A stretch of DNA of 64,000 bases, from positions 4,770,734-4,834,733 of the forward strand of contig NC_061806.1 in the NCBI RefSeq assembly GCF_021462225.1, read 5' to 3'. The notes beneath the pieces are model-generated. The model was not told the origin of the DNA and did not search any database. It was given only the letters and a program-made list of their open reading frames with translations. The DNA is from Girardinichthys multiradiatus (taxonomy: Eukaryota > Chordata > Actinopteri > Cyprinodontiformes > Goodeidae). Below, one piece after another: positions 1 to 11,262 of this stretch. Position numbers and translations under genes: made by a program. Position 1 is the first letter of the stretch, and the number at the start of each line of letters is the position of its first letter.

Positions 1-2370
1 GAACACATACGCATTGATCCAGGATAACTTTTTATGGGAAGGAAAAGTAAAATGTTAATTAATGTAGGTCCTGTAGTGGCTACATCTAGGAAAGAAATAC
101 AGATGAATTCTGAGCCAGTTTTCAAGTTTAGAGTATGAAAGAGAACACATACAGTTAATTACAGTAAAAGCTCAGTCAGTAGCTATCTAGGAGAAAAATA
201 GGGTTAAACACTGAAAGACAAGGCCAAGTGTATCATCGCTAGAGGGTAAGCATTAAGTTGTTGGCAGGAGAAGATTAGACGATGTCCCCCTCCATGAAGG
301 TGTCACAGGTAGACGTCAGGCCAGGTGTAGCTTCTAGGAAAAGAAAAGAGAGAGAACTTAAAGTTAAAAGCTGAAATAACAGCAAATAACACAAAATTGG
401 AGAGTAGTATGAGAATGTAGCAAAGAGAGTGAAAATTGTCATCAGGTCATCAAGCAGTCTAAGCCTATAGCAGCATAACTACAGAGATAGCTTAGGATAA
501 CCTAAGCCACTCTAAGTATAAGCTTTATAAAAAAGGAAAGTTTTAAAAGTAGACAGGGTGTCTGTCTCACGGACTAAAACTGGGAGCTGGTTCCACAGGA
601 GAGGAACCTGATAACTAAAGGATCTTGTTGGAATAATTGAATATATGTATCTTATATATTTTCCTTTTCTTTAACTTGACTATTTGATCTTATAACCTTT
701 CATGATGTATGTGTGAGTAAGGATGTGATGAGTGTGTCTGCAGGCAAGGATCAAAGGTGGAGCTGGAAAGGAAGCAGTCACAGTTGAGGAGGGCATAAAG
801 ATGAAGGCTGATTGTGTTGAACAGATCACACAACTGATTTTAAGGATGGGGGAGACTGTGGAAGTGTGTTGTTACAAGATAATGGTGTTTATGACTTGTT
901 TACGATGCAGCTGTTTTTCGCATCCTTAGAGAGCGACATTTATTGTAACCAGGGACCCCCAAAGATAATAAAAAGAGAGGTACGGACAGATGGATTTCAG
1001 AGCGGTAGGAGATTTGTAACTGAAAAGCACATCTCTGTCCGTTCTCCTTGCAGCGAGTTGAAATAACTAATTATTTGTCTTTCTCTTCTTTTTGTGATGT
1101 TATAAGTATTTTAGGTTGTTTGAACCTGACAGATCTGCCTCCCATTCTACTTCTAGAAACTCTAGGAACCACCAGTAAACCTGCAGTCTGTGAACGAAGT
1201 GCTCTGTTAGGAACTTATGGAACAATCAGATCTCTGATGTATGATGGAGCTAGATCATTAAGGGCTTTACATGTGAGAAGGAGAATTTTAAATTCTATTC
1301 TGGATTTATCAGGGAGCCAATGAAGGGAAGGTAAAATAGGAGAAATATGATCTCTCTTTTTAACTTTCATTAGAAATCTTGCTGCAGCATTTTGGATCAG
1401 CTGAAGGCTTTTAACTGCATTCTGTGGACATCCTGATAGTGAAAGAGTCGGAGTAACAAATGCATGGACTATTTTTTTATTGTGACTCCTCAATAGGATA
1501 TTTCTAATTTTGACAACGTTCCGGAGGTGAAAGAAGGAAATCCTAGAAACTTGTTTAATATGGAATTTAAATGACAATTCCTGGTCAAAAATCACATCAA
1601 GGTTTTTTACTTTATTACCGGAGGTCAATGTAATGCCATCCAGATTAAGTGATTGACTAAGCAGTTTCTATTTCATAGATTCTGGTCCAAAGACGACGTC
1701 TGTCTTGTCTGAATGTAGAAGCAGAAAATTTAAAGTCATCCAAGTTTTTATGTCTTCAACACATGCTTGTAGTCTATCTAACTGGTTGAGCTCATCGGGA
1801 TTTATGGATAAGTAAAGCTGAGTATCATCAGCGTAACTGTGAACATTTATCCTATGTAGCCTGTGAATTTTACCTATTGGAAGCATATATATAGTGAAAA
1901 GAATTGGCCCAAGTACTGAACCCTGTGGTACTCCACAAGTAACCCTGGAGTTTAAAGATGATTTGTCATTTACATGAACAAACTGGAATCTGTCAGACAA
2001 ATAAGATTTGTCTTGATCCCTACAGCATACGTTTTTCTAAGAGAATATTGTGATCGACTGTATCAAATGCAGCATTGAGATCTCACAGAACAAGTATGGA
2101 CACAAGTCAATTATCTGAGGCTAGGAGAATATCACTGACTTTCAGCAGAGCTGGTTCAGTGCTATGATGAGCTCTGAAAATTGACTGAAACACTTCAAAC
2201 AGATCATTGCTGTGTAAATGCTCACACATTTGATTAGCAACTATTTTCTCAAGAATTTTAAATAAGAATGGAAGATTGGATGTAGGCTTGTAATTTAACT
2301 AATCTTGATCAAGCGAAGGTTTATTAAGTAAAGGTTTGATTACAGTTACCTTAAAAGCCTTTTGACAACC
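1..2370 (-). mobile_element. L2-like LINE, 3' half, decayed
   Basis: Minus-strand non-LTR retrotransposon copy running off the left window edge. Positions 1-620 are its 3' untranslated part, because the same sequence recurs at about 35104-35465 in another tail of this family. Positions about 1000-2370 translate on the minus strand into reverse transcriptase pieces. Reading towards higher coordinates one moves back towards the RT fingers (the AHHSTEPALLKV-type stretch at about 2150). It appears 5'-truncated near 2370, where Tc1-like sequence begins. The L2/CR1 assignment rests on the YADDTQLY block and the HWLP C-terminal block. Confidence 0.8.
1215..2000 (-). pseudogene. L2-like LINE reverse transcriptase fragment
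   Basis: Two minus-strand frames carry consecutive RT blocks. Positions 2000-1668 contain CGVPQGSVLGPILF (motif B, template and primer grip region) and SYADDTQLY (the catalytic YADD box). Positions 1628-1215 contain the thumb and C-terminal part, including LIQNAAARFLMKVKK and SLHWLPDKSRIEFK. The frame changes between 1628 and 1668. More palm and finger sequence continues to about 2370 but with several stops. In an intact element this protein primes reverse transcription on nicked target DNA in the nucleus. Here it cannot be made as one chain. It is related to the copies at 26822-28030 and 62396-64000. Confidence 0.85.
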
Positions 2371-2384
2371 ATTGTTTTGCTAAT

Positions 2385-2760
2385 GCTCAACATGTAAAGC
2401 TTTACTTTTTTGTTCTTCATCTTTGAAAGTCACTAACAAATTTACATTTCTTAAGGAGAAAAGGAACGCCTAACCAAGTATTAAGTGCATAGAAATGGGC
2501 ATACTCTTCAAAAGCCTGACATTTGTGCTTAAAACGTCATTTTTTGATTGGTCTAATGTGATATTCTAATTTTCTGAGGCACTGACTTTGGGGTTTTCTT
2601 TACCTGTAAGCCATAATCATAAAAATGTCAAGAAATAAAAGCTTGAAATATTTGACTCTATGTGGAATGAATCTCTATTAAATAACTGTGTCACTTCTGG
2701 AAATGACTGGAAAAAGTATTGCACTTTTACACAATATTCAAATTTTTTAACATATACCTG
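2385..2760 (+). mobile_element. Tc1-like transposon 3' end (fossil)
   Basis: The stretch contains a decayed transposase C-terminus (an ACCAAGTATTAAGTGCATAG-type end, the usual ...TKY stop context). It is followed by a terminal region ending in ATACCTG at 2760. A closely related terminal region, with the TTTTCTGAGACACTGAATTT-type block and ...GTACCTG end, closes the minus-strand Tc1 piece at 7697. The right flank is TG rather than the expected TA, so the terminus has mutated. Confidence 0.55.
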
Positions 2761-4861
2761 TGTTGTGAGATTGTTGGAATTATGAATCTAAGAATATTAT
2801 TTAATATTTAATATTAATATTTTTATATTTTATCAAATAATATTTCGGTCTGTTAAGGGTTGTCCTGTGAATACCAGCCCAGTAAGGTGATGGTATTAGG
2901 ACAAAATAGAACGCCGTGAGGAGCTCTGACATTATTGAACAGCATAAACTCTGCACATATATGGAATGAATTTACACAATTTCTTAAAATACAAGAATTT
3001 ATTAACAATAATAAGTCAACTCAAAGCCAAACATATTTCAATCAACAAACTCTTTACTATGCTAAAACAATCCAACTAAACTACCCAGCAGAATTAAAGA
3101 ATAACGAAGACTAATGGGCTATGTACAATATAAACAAGTTGATTAAAGATGATTGAAAACCATGACCAAAAGAGTGATGTAACATTACCATGCAATGTTA
3201 TTTATGTTTGAGGACCAAGGATTATCTTGAATAATCTGGAAGTGAAGTTAAATTAGTCTTGGAACCAACTTAAGCAATAATCAGCAAACGTTTAGACAAC
3301 CACTCACACTGCAAGATCAGATAAAATATTATTTTAATAAAATAATATTTTAAATAATGATCTGCTGAATAAAACCAACCTTCTGGATGACCATTTCTCA
3401 ACGGTGTCTAAGTAGCTGCCTTTATTTATTGAAATAATATTTGAAGAAATATTATTAAGGGAGTATTTTGGAAAAGAGCCAAATCGTTCTGGAGAAATGG
3501 GGCTTAATGGTGTTTACTTAGTTATCAAATATAGCAAATGATGTTCAGGGACTATTATTCACTAGCTTGAAAACTAACAACCTTTCTGTTAAATACTCTT
3601 TAGTAGCAAGCACGTGTTCTTACCGGTTAGCATTTGAGCTAACAAAAGAAGCTAATAGCTTAGCACCAGAATCAACACGTACCTTTAAAATACCGTTAAT
3701 AAAAGGGTTAAATGCATAAGCGTGGACGGCGCTATGATCAATCTTCTGTTTAAAATCACCCTTCAAATAAAGTTTGTCTTAACTTTAAAAACACACAAAG
3801 AACACAACCTGAACACGTGTGCTGCAGATAGCCTGCTAGCACCAAGATAGCTGAGTTCAACACAAACAAAACTTCACAAAATGAAAAAACGTTTAGATCA
3901 TTTAATTCTAAATCTGTCTCTACCCAAAACACCTAACCTCTTGAACCATGGTGAGGAATGTTGTCCAAGCGACGAAGTTTGTAGAAGGTATCCACAGTGA
4001 ACAAAGGTTAGCCACAGCTGACCTCCTTAGCTTTGGGGGGTTTGAAGGTGCTCTGGGAACAAAGGGTTAGCTTCCCGCTAACCTCCAGCTGTGGATGAAA
4101 TACGCCTCGTTGCGTCCGCAAACCACACTGCACGTTACCGTTACCACGGTGGTGCAGTCTCTGCTGTCTCCCTTCCAGACTGGGTTAGAGACCGCTTCTC
4201 TGTAGGGAACTTCTCTGGGACAATTTGCTTCTGCAAGCCTCATAGGAAAAAGTAAGCAACTCTTACACCTTAATGTCCCCATTCATGAATGAAAATACCG
4301 GATACACAGACAGTATTTCATTCGTACTTATCTTTGCATATGATCGATGGTCGTATGGCTTCCTTGGATCCAGTTGAAGAGTTTATGTCTGTGTGCCAGC
4401 AAAGAAACATCAGCGCGCTGGGCCTCCCCTGACCGGTCCCACTAGAGGCTGTGTGGAAAGAGGGCGGATGTAGCAACAGCTGTGCTTTTATTTGGGTAGT
4501 GGCATCACAGGAAGTCCGCAGTTATCCTGTTTCCTGGCTGTGCTGGAAGAAGGTTAATGCACTTTATTTTGAAAAGTTCCAGAAGAGTTTGTACCGGAGT
4601 TTAATGTTGAAATCCATGGCTGTGGGTCCCAACAAGGTTGTGTCCAAATCATTTCCAAAAATGTGTAACATACACATTATCAATATTTTTTGCTTAAAGA
4701 GTTATACAATTTAATTTGCTGTCAAAGGGCAAATAAATCTTATTCTTTTGCAGAGGCCAAGAAAAAATAAGAGTAATTAAGAATTTGTGAACATTTCTTA
4801 ATAAAGAACGGAATATTTAACCCCCTAATTTTTCACCTATAAATATCTCGTTTCAACTGTA
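2761..4861. other. No gene seen; AT-rich unassigned stretch
   Basis: No supported coding region. Positions 2790-2850 and 3325-3460 are dense in AATATT/TAATATTT runs that can fold on themselves. Positions 3600-4440 are of mixed composition with several short frames lacking recognisable motifs (for example minus 4282-4067). The block may be an old repeat, but I cannot name the family. Confidence 0.5.
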
Positions 4862-4868
4862 AATTAAA

Positions 4869-5355
4869 TTGGTTCAGCAAGTAGGAAGCACTACTGGATC
4901 AGTGCTTCTGTGTTCTTTTTGTGTCTCTGCTCTGTTCTCTCAAACCCCCAGTCGGTCGTGGCAGATGGCCGCTCACACTGAGCCTGGTTCTGGTTCTGCT
5001 GGAGGTTTTTTCCTGTTAAAAATGAGTTTTCATGTCCACTGTCGCTACATGCATGCTCAGGATGAGGGATTGCTGCAAAGTCAATGCAAGCTACTGTCCA
5101 CTGTCTCTACATGCTCATCCAGGAGGAGTGAATGCTGCAAGTCAATGACTTGATGCGATATGCCAGGTTTCCTTAGATATAAAAACAAAAACCAATTTGA
5201 ATAATAAACTGAATCCGACAATACTTTTGACAGTTAGGATTAATTGGAATCTATGAACTTGACTTGAAATCTGCATGATTCAATTAAATTGGCTTTGTAA
5301 AGTGACTTCAGACGACGTGTTGTGAGTTGACACTACATTAATAAAACTGAATAAA
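4869..5355 (+). mobile_element. LINE 3' UTR tail, 5'-truncated
   Basis: Plus-strand copy of the tail that also occurs reversed at 34686-35465. Shared landmarks are the CCCCCAGTCGGTCGTGGCAG block, the tandem CACTGTCGCTACATGC / CACTGTCTCTACATGC blocks and a terminal part with GTTGTGAGTTGACACTACAT followed by AATAAAACTGAATAAA. The 94-codon open frame at 4869-5153 is incidental. The family appears to be the same LINE as positions 1-2370. Confidence 0.65.
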
Positions 5356-6244
5356 CAGAATTTTAAGGGCAGAGCACATTTAGAGGATGCGTAATAAAAA
5401 TATTTATTTTCTCCTCTATAAACAATGTTGAAAATTTAAAAGAATGTGTAGGAATTAAATGCTCGGCACCCTTTTCTGCACCTGCTAAATGATTTTTAGA
5501 TAGAGGCTCTACACAAGCACTCAGCAGACTTGTGATAGGCCTAGACAAAATAGCGGACAGGCAGATTTGTACCAGTCACCATGTAGCACTGAAGTAAAAG
5601 TGCAAACCACTGTAACATTGCAAAAACCTATAATATGGTTGAGATTGTTTTAATTATTTTCTTAATTAAGTTGTGTGTCTTCAAATACAAATGTGAGTGT
5701 AGTCTTTGTGTTGGTACATGTACATTTAGCCCAGTTTCAGGATCTTACTCATAGCTGTCATTTCATTGGTGGCAATGATTGTTGCTAGGAAGCATGTACA
5801 GCCTGGCTTATCAAAGTTGGCCACCTGCCACAGAAAAAGCAGTGCATCGCTGCAGATGCTGTGAGATGAGCAAAACAAAGTTATCCCCTGCCAAGTTTCT
5901 GAATTATCTTTTCTAATCCTACAGAGTGAAGCTGAGGATCTGACATGGAAAAACAAAAGCTTTAGTTCCACAGTGGGATGGGGATGAAGACAAAGCTGGG
6001 GTTCAGCAGCAGCCTCAACCTTCTGCCAAAACCAATTTCGGACATGAATAAGGCAGAGTTTTTGGACACATGATATGAAGTTAAGGAAAGCAAATTAACC
6101 ACCTAATCGGGGGTTACAAAAAATAAGATTCATTACATTAAATAAGATACATTAATAATCTATAATGAAACCACTCAAAAGATATTTACTCAAAATGATC
6201 TCCACTTACACTATGGCAAAAAAAGACATTTTAACTTTTATGTA
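5356..6244. other. No gene seen
   Basis: Unassigned sequence. Short frames on the minus strand (5548-5363 and 5971-5726) have no motif I recognise and no splice context that supports them. Confidence 0.5.
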
Positions 6245-6580
6245 CAGTGCTGAAAAAGTATTTTCCGCCTTACAGATTTCTTCTGTTTTTTTTTTTTTTT
6301 GTGACATGTAAATATTTCCGTTAAATAAACAAAGTTAATATGAGACAAAGATAACCTGAGGGAATACATGAATATATTTTGAACAGTCTATTTTATTTAT
6401 TAAGGCTCTCTGAACCAACCTATCCCTGTTTGAAAAAGTAACAGCCCTCTAAAATGGTTGGGGGAAACAGCTGACAGTAAGCATTTATAACCAGCATCGA
6501 GTCTTCTAGATCACTAAGGAGCAATTTTAGTGCCCTTGAAAATTGTTTTATTTTAGCCAGACTGTTCTACACTTTGAGCT
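6245..6580. mobile_element. Tc1-like fossil (terminal region)
   Basis: Starts with CAGTGCTGAAAAAGTATTTT directly after a TA at 6243-6244, the expected edge of a Tc1-like inverted repeat. It continues with the GACAAAGATAACCTGAG block typical of fish Tc1 relics. No transposase frame or matching right end was found. The right limit is approximate. Confidence 0.45.
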
Positions 6581-6901
6581 GTGCGCAGTTTTGTGTGGTG
6601 CTTCTCTGTTGTAGTCTCACTGTGCTCCAGCAGGTTGCGACTGATAGGCCCCGCAGCTGTAGCTCATCAGGGTTATCAGCAGGTGCTTAAAAATAGCAGG
6701 AATCCCTGAGAGAGATGCCAGACCTTGGTCTTGTCGCCCGTTGAGATTACCAAGACGAGTTAGAAAACAACAGAGTAGTTAAGCGGACCGGCTGCTTGTT
6801 GATTGGAGAAACTTGTTTTTGGATATTGGTAAAGGCCGTATACGGCATAAACTGGTATGTGAATGGTTCAGATGGAATTGTAGGTAGGGAACTAGGAAGA
6901 T

Positions 6902-7075
6902 ATGGATTTTGAGGGGTGGACGCTGGTAGGTAGGGGCAGAGGAAGATTATGTGGAAGAAGTAAAATGGATGAAGGGGGGGCAGTTGAAACTCAGGGCAGC
7001 AAGCGAGAGTTGGAAGGAAGCAGTTCTGACAAAGAAAGGATAGTCAGAAGAAAAAAACTGAAGGTGGAATTTTAA
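6902..7075 (+). CDS. 57-codon frame resembling LINE ORF1 N-terminus
   Basis: An ATG frame of 57 codons. It opens with MDFEGWTLVGRGRGR, then a charged stretch (KRELEGSSSDKERIVRRKKL) and a stop at 7073-7075. Gly/Arg-rich, highly charged N-termini of this kind are seen in ORF1 (RNA-binding, gag-like) proteins of fish LINEs. The upstream 6720-6900 block could be a 5' UTR. The frame may continue past the stop with a shift, because the next bases keep a basic, LINE-like composition. No zinc knuckles or RRM are visible in what remains. The assignment is an inference, and a chance frame is possible. Confidence 0.3.
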   Translation: MDFEGWTLVGRGRGRLCGRSKMDEGGAVETQGSKRELEGSSSDKERIVRRKKLKVEF

Positions 7076-7189
7076 ATAATATTAAAATTAAGGAACAAGG
7101 ACTAACATGGAAACCTAAGCCCGATAGTGGTTGCTAGAGAAATAAAAAAAGAAAATAACAGATGTAGAAATGTTGAGAGTGTTAACCCA

Positions 7190-7697
7190 GGTAAGACTCT
7201 TCTGACATTGTCTCAGGTTTAGGAGTGGCTTGACATGAGGAATGTCACATTTGTAGCCCATGTCTAGTATTTGTCTGTGTGTGGTGGCTCTTGATACAAT
7301 GACTCACTCCACTCCATGTGAAGTTCCCCCAAATTCTTGAATGGATTTCACTTCACAATGCTCTCAATGCTGCAGTTCTCCCTTTTGCTGGTGCACCTTT
7401 TCCTACCACGTTTCTTCCTTCCATTCAATTTTCTGTTAATCTGCTTGGATACAGAACTCTGTGAACTTCAGCAATAACTTTTTGTGACTTTCCCTCCCTG
7501 TGAAGGGTGTCGGTAACTGTCTTCTGGACATCTGTCAAGTCATCAGTCTTCCCCCATGGTTGTGTAGCCTATTTTCTGAGACACTGAATTTTGGGTTTTC
7601 TTTACCTGTGTATATAATATATTGATTTTCCTTTCTGATATAAGTGGAAAGAATATTGCACTTTTATGCAATATTCAAATTTTTTGAGATGTACCTG
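7190..7697 (-). mobile_element. Tc1-like element, transposase N-terminal half
   Basis: The terminus ...GATGTACCTG ends at 7697 and abuts TA (7698-7699). Reading the minus strand from about 7558, an ATG-containing frame resembles the paired-like helix-turn-helix half of a Tc1 transposase: a GKTDDLTDVQKTV-like start, then a basic GRKKRGRKRCTSK-type segment near 7400. It contains a TGA at about 7340 and small gaps. The element is lost near 7190, before the DDE catalytic half. This is the same family as the 3' end at 2385-2760, so the two could be separated parts of one kind of element. Confidence 0.6.
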
Positions 7698-8160
7698 TAA
7701 GCTAGAATTACCATCCTTTTGTTAAGAACTTTTGTGAGAAGCTGTTTGTAACTATCTTTCAGCTGACATTAGGCTGAGGAAAGTTTGTCTAACTCCTTAC
7801 TCTCAGTTGTGAGATGTTTCAGGGATTTTTTGCTCTTCATCGATTACTTTAATGAACTGTAGCTCCCCGCAGCCGGCAACAATCAAGTTTATCTTGGTCT
7901 CATAGAGGAAAGGACATGGTTCTAGTAATCCATGTCCTGTGGACTGCATGTCTTCAGCAAACTGTTTGTGGGCTTTCTGGTGCATCATCTTTAGAAGAGG
8001 CTTCCTTCTGGGATGACAGCCATACAGACAAACTTGATGGAGTGTGCAGTTTATGTTCTGAGCAATGTCAGGCTGACTTCCGAGTACTTCAAAATCTGCA
8101 GCAAGGCTGGCAGCACATATACTTTATTTACTTTATTTTTTTTCAAAAGACAACCCTGTA

Positions 8161-8682
8161 CAGGTCCTTCTCAAAATATTAGCATATTGTGATAAAGTTC
8201 ATTATTTTCCATAATGTAATGATGAAAATTTAACATTCATATATTTTAGATTCATTGCACACTAACTGAAATATTTCAGGTCTTTTATTGTCTTAATACG
8301 GATGATTGTGGCATACAGCTCATGAAAACCCAAAATTCCTATCTCACAAAATTAGCATATTTCATCCGACCAAAAAAAGAAAAGTGTTTTTAATACAAAA
8401 AATGTCAACCTTCAAATAATCATGTACAGTTATGCACTCAATACTTGGTCGGGAATCCTTTGGCAGAAATGACTGCTTCAATGCGGCGTGGCATGGAGGC
8501 AATTAGCCTGTGGCACTGCTGAGGTCTTATGGAGGCCCAGGATGCTTCGATAGCGGCCTTTAGCTCATCCAGAGTGTTGGGTCTTGAGTCTCTCAACATT
8601 CTCTTCACAATATTCCACAGATTCTCTATGGGGTTCAGGTCAGGAGAGTTGGCAGGCCAATTGAGCACAGTGATACCATGGT
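8161..8682 (-). repeat. Left arm of long inverted repeat of Tc1 element B
   Basis: Inverted copy of 9464-9985. It includes a reversed open frame (8689-8438 minus) encoding the transposase C-terminus, with NPIENLW retained. It differs from the right arm at a modest number of positions, for example RR versus YH near the end of the protein. Confidence 0.85.
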
Positions 8683-8703
8683 TCATCACTCAAAACCCCA
8701 ATC

Positions 8704-9708
8704 ATGGGTAAGACCTCTGACCTGACTGCTGTCCAGAAGGCCACTATTAACACCCTCAAGCAAGAGGGTAAGACACAGAAAGAAATTTCTGAACGAATAG
8801 GCTGTTCCCAGAGTGCTGTATCAAGGCACCTCAGTGGGAGGTCTGTGGGAAGGAAAAAGTGTGGCAGAAAACGCTGCACAACGAGAAGAGGTGACCGGAC
8901 CCTGAGGAAGATTGTGGAGAAGGGCCGATTCCAGACCTTGGGGGACCTGCGGAAGCAGTGGACTGAGTCCGGAGTAGAAACATCCAGAGCCACCGTGCAC
9001 AGGCGTGTGCAGGAAATGGGCTACAGGTGCCGCATTCCCCAGGTCAAGCCACTTTTGAACCAGAAAAAGCGGCAGAAGCGCCTGACCTGGGCTATAGAGA
9101 AGCAGCACTGGACTGTTGCTCAGTGGTCCAAAGTACTTTTTTCGGATGAAAGCAAATTCTGCATGTCATTCAGAAATCAAGGTGCCAGAGTCTGGAGGAA
9201 GACTGGGTAGAAGGAAATGCCAAAATGCCAGAAGTCCCGTGTCAAGTACCTACAGTCAGTGATGGTCCGGGGTGCCGTGTCAGCTGCTGGTGTTGGTCCA
9301 CTGTGTTTTATCAAGGGCAGGGTCAATGCAGCTAGCTATCAGGAGATTTTGGAGCACTTCATGCTTCCATCTTCTGAAAAGCTTTATGGAGATGAAGATT
9401 TTATTTTTCAGCACAACCTGGCACCTGCTCACAGTGACAAAACCACTGGTAAATGGTTTACTGACCATGGTATCACTGTGCTCAATTGGCCTGCCAACTC
9501 TCCTGACCTGAACCCCATAGAGAATCTGTGGGATATTGTGAAGAGAACGTTGAGAGATTCAAGACCCAACACTCTGGATGAGCTAAAGGCCACTATCGAA
9601 GCATCCTGGGCCTCCATAAGACCTCAGCAGTGCCACAGGCTGATTGCCTCCATGCCATACCACATTGAAGCAGTCATTTCTGCAAAAGGATTCCCGACCA
9701 AGTATTGA
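8704..9708 (+). pseudogene. Tc1 transposase, one stop and a mutated catalytic Asp
   Basis: Near full-length (334 codons; Tc1 transposases are about 340). The ATG at 8704 begins MGKTSDLTAVQK. Residues about 1-110 are the bipartite DNA-binding region (QKEISERIGCSQSAVSRHL helix-turn-helix, then a basic GRKKCGRKRC linker). The catalytic domain shows VLFSDESKF (first Asp), then FQHNLAPAH, where the family has Asp before the hydrophobic residue and this copy has Asn, and NPIENLW (Glu). A single TAG at 9208-9210 interrupts an otherwise open frame. An intact protein would bind the inverted ends and cut and paste the element. This copy cannot, both because of the stop and because the DDE triad is incomplete. 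Confidence 0.9.
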
Positions 9709-10539
9709 GTGCATAACTGTACACGATTATTTGAAGGTTGACGTTTTTTGTATTAAAAACACTTTTCTCTTATTGGTCGAATGAAATATGCTAATTTTGT
9801 GAGATAGGAATTTTGAGTTTTCATGAGCTGTATGCCAAAATCATCCGTATTAAGACAATAAAAGACCTGAAATATTTCAGTTAGTGTGCAATGAATCTAA
9901 AATATATGAATGTTAAATTTTCATCATGACATTATGGAAAATAATGAACTTTATCACAATATGCTAATATTTTGAGAAGGACCTGTATATGATGCTGAGC
10001 ATGTGGACTCAACTTCTTTGGTTGACCATGGTGAGGCCTGTCTATTGGAACCTGTCCAGTGAAAATGTTTTATGGACCAGGCCACTATGCTGCAGCTCAG
10101 TTTCAGGGTCTTGGCAAACTCTTAATGGCTTAAGCTATCTTTATGTAGAGCAACAATCTTCTTTGTTTTAGATCCTCAGAGAGTTTTTTGCAATGGGGAG
10201 CCATGTTGAACTTCTCTCTTTCAAGAGAGGGTAAGAGCAATAACACCAAATTTAACAAACCTGCTTCCCATTCACACCTGAGACCTTGTAACACAGAGTG
10301 ACATGACACCAGGGAAGGAAAATGACTAATTCGGCACTATTTGGACATTTTCATTTAGTGGTGTACTCACTTTTGTTGCCAGCGGGTAGACATTAATGTC
10401 GAGTTATTTTGAGGGGACAGCAAATTTACACTCTTACACAAGCTGTACACTAATACTTTATAATGAATCAATGTGTCATATATTTTGTGTTGTCCTATTA
10501 AAACATATAATAAAATATTTATGTAAGACAGTGACATAA

Positions 10540-10813
10540 ATATTCCAAAAGATGGTGCTGTTGTTCTGTGGGTGTTCTTTGGAAATGCAGCAGTTCTGTG
10601 ATGTTTGTCCTAGTAGGGACACCGTAGCTCTGAGGTTTTGCCGCGAAAGCTGCCATATCCTACACAGTTTGCTTTTACTGCCTGTAAGGTGAAAGAAGAG
10701 CGACTGGATAAATAAATGCTTCAAGGTCTCGCCACAACGCAGACTCCATTGTGCAGAGTTAACGGAGTGTCTTCCACAAGCCACGGACGCACAGAGGGAC
10801 AGACTGGGTTACA
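10540..10813 (+). repeat. 5' LTR of the gypsy element (left edge uncertain)
   Basis: The right edge is defined by ...GGGTTACA followed three bases later by the primer site. AATAAA-like ATAAATAAATGC at about 10710 fits a polyadenylation signal in R. There is no second LTR to compare, so the left edge is a guess. Confidence 0.45.
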
Positions 10814-10816
10814 TCT

Positions 10817-10835
10817 TGGTGCCGTGACCCGGATT
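10817..10835 (+). other. Primer binding site, tRNA-His type
   Basis: TGGTGCCGTGACCCGGATT matches the complement of the 3' end of a eukaryotic tRNA-His, including CCA, with one mismatch by my reading. Its position directly after an LTR ending in CA supports the call. The tRNA would prime minus-strand DNA synthesis. Confidence 0.7.
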
Positions 10836-11262
10836 GTGGTTCAAAGAGGCCAACAAATCGAAAGGGCGTCTGGTTATCCAGTAGAGTGATGTTATTGCTG
10901 TACACTGGAACTTCATTCTAAATGTGGATGCAACATGCTCATGTTTTCCATCATATCCTTTGAAGATCTCAGTGAAATGTCAGGTTGATGCTGTGTTTTG
11001 TGACTCTAAGGCCTCAGGTGTAAATATTGTTTTGGGCTAACTATTTAAAGAAACTATAGTGATCGAGTATTGAGACATACATTTAGCTGTAGCTGGTGGA
11101 TCTTTATATTCTTTTGTCTTTGAGATGTGCACCGAGCTGTGAATTTATTTTAATTTATTTTTGGTTTGGTTCACACTATAGTGAATGCTCTGTTAATTCT
11201 GTACATATACACAGGGTGGTTGTACTCATAATTCCATCAAAGAGCGAACGAGAAAGTGAAAC

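Larger units (their letters stand above)
8161..9985 (+). mobile_element. Tc1-like element B, complete, with 522-bp inverted ends
   Basis: Both ends read CAGGTCCTTCTCAAAATATT inward and are flanked by TA (8159-8160 and 9986-9987), the Tc1/mariner target duplication. Left arm 8161-8682 and right arm 9464-9985 are inverted copies. The outer 220-270 bases are terminal non-coding sequence. The inner part of each arm is the last 80-odd codons of the transposase, forward in the right arm and reversed in the left arm (8438-8689 minus). The arm boundary lies at the palindrome ACCATGGT. The element inserted into Tc1 element A. Confidence 0.9.
7838..10535 (-). mobile_element. Tc1-like element A, split by Tc1 element B
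   Basis: A decayed minus-strand Tc1-like element interrupted by the insertion at 8161-9985. The right part (9988-10535) holds its terminal region, with TCACTTTTGTTGCCAGCGGG at about 10370 and GAGGGGACAGCAAATTTACA at about 10411, and the transposase start. The left part (8158-7838) continues the minus-strand transposase (HPRRKPLLKMMHQKAHKQF region), then shows a deletion within the catalytic half and ends without a left inverted repeat. Element A must be older than element B. Confidence 0.7.

Noticed and set aside
2790..3460. Replication origin or matrix attachment site in the AATATT-rich stretches
   Set aside because: Composition alone; nothing specific supports it.
4869..5153. 94-codon plus ORF
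   Set aside because: Lies in a LINE 3' untranslated tail that recurs at 34924-35169 in the opposite orientation; the frame is incidental.
6902..7083. Independent small host gene
   Set aside because: The Gly/Arg-rich start fits a LINE ORF1 better and there is no splice or promoter support.
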